A stretch of DNA of 36,452 nucleotides from Bog-473 sp964457065 (GTDB lineage Bacteria; Actinomycetota; Acidimicrobiia; Acidimicrobiales; RAAP-2), in assembly GCA_964457065.1 (NCBI GenBank), contig CAYWDQ010000015.1, positions 1 through 36,452 of the forward strand, read 5' to 3'. A model generated the notes under the pieces. That model was not told the origin of the DNA. It worked only from the letters and a program-made list of their open reading frames with translations, and made no database searches. Made by a program: the position numbers and the translations under genes. Of the stretch, positions 35,102 to 36,452 are shown piece after piece (position 1 is the stretch's first letter; every line of letters begins with the position of its first letter).

Positions 35102-36069
35102 GCCCCGGGCGGACACCGGCATCGGGGCGGGTGTCCGCCCGGGCCATCCAGGTCGGCCTCGGCGTCATCTGGCTGCTCGACGGGCTCCTGCAGCTGCAGC
35201 CCAAGATGTTCGGGCCCGACTTCGCCCACAGCGTGATCCTCCCCATGGTGCCGGGCCAGCCGGGCATCGTGTCGGGTGCGATCACCCACATGGCGCACCT
35301 GATCGCGGTGCAGCCGGCGCTGGCCGACGCCGTGTTCGCCGGCATCCAGATCCTCATCGGGGCCGGCCTCCTCATCCGTGAGACCGTCAAGCCGGCGCTC
35401 GCGCTCTCCTTCGTGTGGGCGCTCGGCGTGTGGGCGCTCGGCGAGGGCTTCGGCATGCTCTTCACCGGCAGCGCGTCCCCCCTCACCGGCGCGCCGGGGG
35501 CTGCGCTGCTCTACGTCGCCATCGGCCTGCTCGTGTGGCCGCGGGCCGCCGGTCCGGCGGTCTCGGGTCCGGCCGCCGCCGAGGGCCCGCTCGGGGAACG
35601 GGGCGGCCAGGCCATCTGGGCCGTCGTGTGGAGCGGCATGGGGATCCTCTGGCTGCTGCCGGCGAACCGGGCCGGCGGGTCCATCTCGAGCGCCATCAGC
35701 GGGGCCGTCTCGGGCGAGCCGGGGTGGCTGGCCCACGTGCAGCTGTCCGTCGCCCACGCCTTGGGCGGCGGTGGGGGCTCGGTCGCCGTCGTGTGCGGCA
35801 TCCTGTCCTTCGTGATCGGGCTGGGCCCGCTCGTCTCGCGCCACACGACGGTCTTCCTGGTCGCCGGGGCGGCCCTGGCGCTCGACTACTGGGTGTTCGG
35901 GGAGGCCTTCGGGCAGATCTTCACCGGCCTCGCCACCGATCCCAACACGGGCCCCCTCCTCGTCCTCTTGGCGCTGGCCCTCTATCCCAACCGGGTGCCG
36001 GCGACCCGCGCCGCCTTGCCGAGCCGGGCACCCGACGAGCTGGCCACCGGCTCGGGCGCCTTCGCCTGA
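35098..36069 (+). CDS. Internally duplicated multi-spanning membrane protein
   Basis: A 323-residue integral membrane protein with about eight to ten helices. It is made of two related halves: GVIWLLDGLLQLQPKMFG and WALGEGFGMLFTGSASP in the first, GILWLLPANRAGGSI and WVFGEAFGQIFTGLATDP in the second. Each half ends with a hydrophobic run followed by WP or YP (AIGLLVWP, ALALYP). The linker at about 150-175 is Ala/Gly/Pro-rich. ATG 35098 overlaps the upstream stop. The layout resembles DoxX-like membrane proteins, but no known transporter signature or catalytic motif is seen. It probably forms a complex with the secreted partner at 34169. Function unknown. Confidence 0.82.
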   Translation: MSPGRTPASGRVSARAIQVGLGVIWLLDGLLQLQPKMFGPDFAHSVILPMVPGQPGIVSGAITHMAHLIAVQPALADAVFAGIQILIGAGLLIRETVKPALALSFVWALGVWALGEGFGMLFTGSASPLTGAPGAALLYVAIGLLVWPRAAGPAVSGPAAAEGPLGERGGQAIWAVVWSGMGILWLLPANRAGGSISSAISGAVSGEPGWLAHVQLSVAHALGGGGGSVAVVCGILSFVIGLGPLVSRHTTVFLVAGAALALDYWVFGEAFGQIFTGLATDPNTGPLLVLLALALYPNRVPATRAALPSRAPDELATGSGAFA

Positions 36070-36195
36070 CGCGGCGCGCCGGCGGGCGCGCCGCGCTGTG
36101 GTGCTGGCACGACGCCGCAACCGGCGGCTAACCACCTTGGCGCCGGCCGGGCCCTCGGGCAGACTGCCGGGGACACGGCAGAGGGAGCGGATGCG

Positions 36196-36243
36196 ATGAC
36201 GGCGACGCCGGGCTCCTCGGGACACGGCGGGGCGGATCCGTGA
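36196..36243 (+). CDS. Possible 15-residue leader peptide before the permease
   Basis: MTATPGSSGHGGADP then TGA. ATG 36196 has AGGGAG at 36182-36187 with 8-nt spacing, a better ribosome-binding site than any in front of the permease GTG. Its stop overlaps the permease start (GTGA, 36240-36243), so it could serve only to deliver ribosomes. Too short for a domain; may be spurious. Confidence 0.35.
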   Translation: MTATPGSSGHGGADP

Positions 36244-36452
36244 ACCGCGGTGCGCTGCGGGTGGCGGGCTACCGCTTCCGGGCGACCTTCGGGCGGCGCC
36301 GGGGTTCGTACCTGACCCTCGTGCTGCTGATCGGCCTGATCGGCGGCCTGGCCATGGGGGCGCTCGCCGCCGCCCGGCGGACCGAGTCCTCCTTCCCGAC
36401 TTTCCTGGCGAGCACCAACCCGTCCGACCTCAGCCTCGGCACCGCCATCTGG
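36240..36452 (+). CDS. FtsX-type ABC transporter permease, N-terminal part (partial)
   Basis: The first 71 residues of a permease that continues past the window. A basic start (VNRGALRVAGYRFRATFGRR) is followed by a transmembrane helix (about 25-48, YLTLVLLIGLIGGLAMGALA) and AARRTESSFPTFLASTNPSD, a sequence characteristic of large actinobacterial FtsX/MacB-like permeases. Such proteins couple to an ATPase and move lipids, peptides or antibiotics, or transmit force across the membrane. GTG 36240 overlaps the stop of a possible 15-residue leader. The ATPase gene is not in the window. Substrate unknown. Confidence 0.8.
   Translation, partial: MNRGALRVAGYRFRATFGRRRGSYLTLVLLIGLIGGLAMGALAAARRTESSFPTFLASTNPSDLSLGTAIW

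Overview
The window is high-GC actinobacterial DNA, most likely from an uncultured member of the Acidimicrobiia. The pointers are very GC-rich third codon positions, an F420-type PPOX enzyme beside a luciferase-like oxidoreductase, an EtfD-like Fe-S membrane oxidoreductase, secreted proteins built of GYWLVA..DGGIFSYGDA..FYGSTG repeats, a GPGW..DG.W.P membrane protein, and starts placed 6-8 nt after TANNNT-like -10 boxes (leaderless mRNAs). Two runs of exactly 100 N (15412-15511 and 27509-27608) show a scaffolded draft or metagenome assembly. The lineage is inferred from gene content, not from a marker gene.

Layout. 1-4147 is housekeeping: the 3' end of glnB, a stand-alone cyclic-nucleotide-binding protein, an aquaporin, a PPOX/F420 protein and, on the minus strand, the EtfD-like oxidoreductase. 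4148-10200 is accessory. A tRNA-Gly(CCC) gene is followed by a tyrosine integrase, a 940-residue SEC-C protein of unknown function and a DUF433/PIN-like toxin-antitoxin pair. Paired CGTGCCATT-type repeats next to the integrase and a related degenerate array at 9953-10006 suggest a small integrative element of about 5.5 kb. 10205-16219 holds two secreted repeat proteins that look like seven-bladed propellers, flanking a HAD-fold protein (RNA-repair-associated family) and a TM0106-type RecB-like nuclease. 16529-25055 carries a phosphotriesterase/lactonase-like hydrolase, an unknown two-gene operon, a GH36 alpha-galactosidase, an SDR, a luciferase-like oxidoreductase, a quinone-oxidoreductase-like MDR and an orphan branched-chain-type substrate-binding protein. 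25095-34038 holds a DapB-like dehydrogenase, a small membrane protein, two class III cyclases facing each other across an assembly gap, an aldo/keto reductase, an SDR/phosphotransferase operon and a membrane diguanylate cyclase. 34169-36452 holds a secreted protein translationally coupled to an internally duplicated membrane protein, then the start of an FtsX-type ABC permease.

How genes work together. Second-messenger signalling is dense: a cNMP-binding protein, two adenylate-cyclase-like proteins (one joined to an alpha/beta-hydrolase domain whose nucleophile serine is a histidine) and a GGEEF cyclase with an intact I-site. The scattered oxidoreductases, the APH-like protein and EtfD fit oxidation of fatty acids, steroids or similar compounds with electrons passed to the quinone pool, but no complete pathway is present. 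The best candidates for undescribed biology are the 940-residue cargo protein of the element, the 50/159-residue operon at 17671-18299, the secreted-protein/duplicated-membrane-protein operon at 34169-36069, and the HAD/nuclease pair at 12066-14579.
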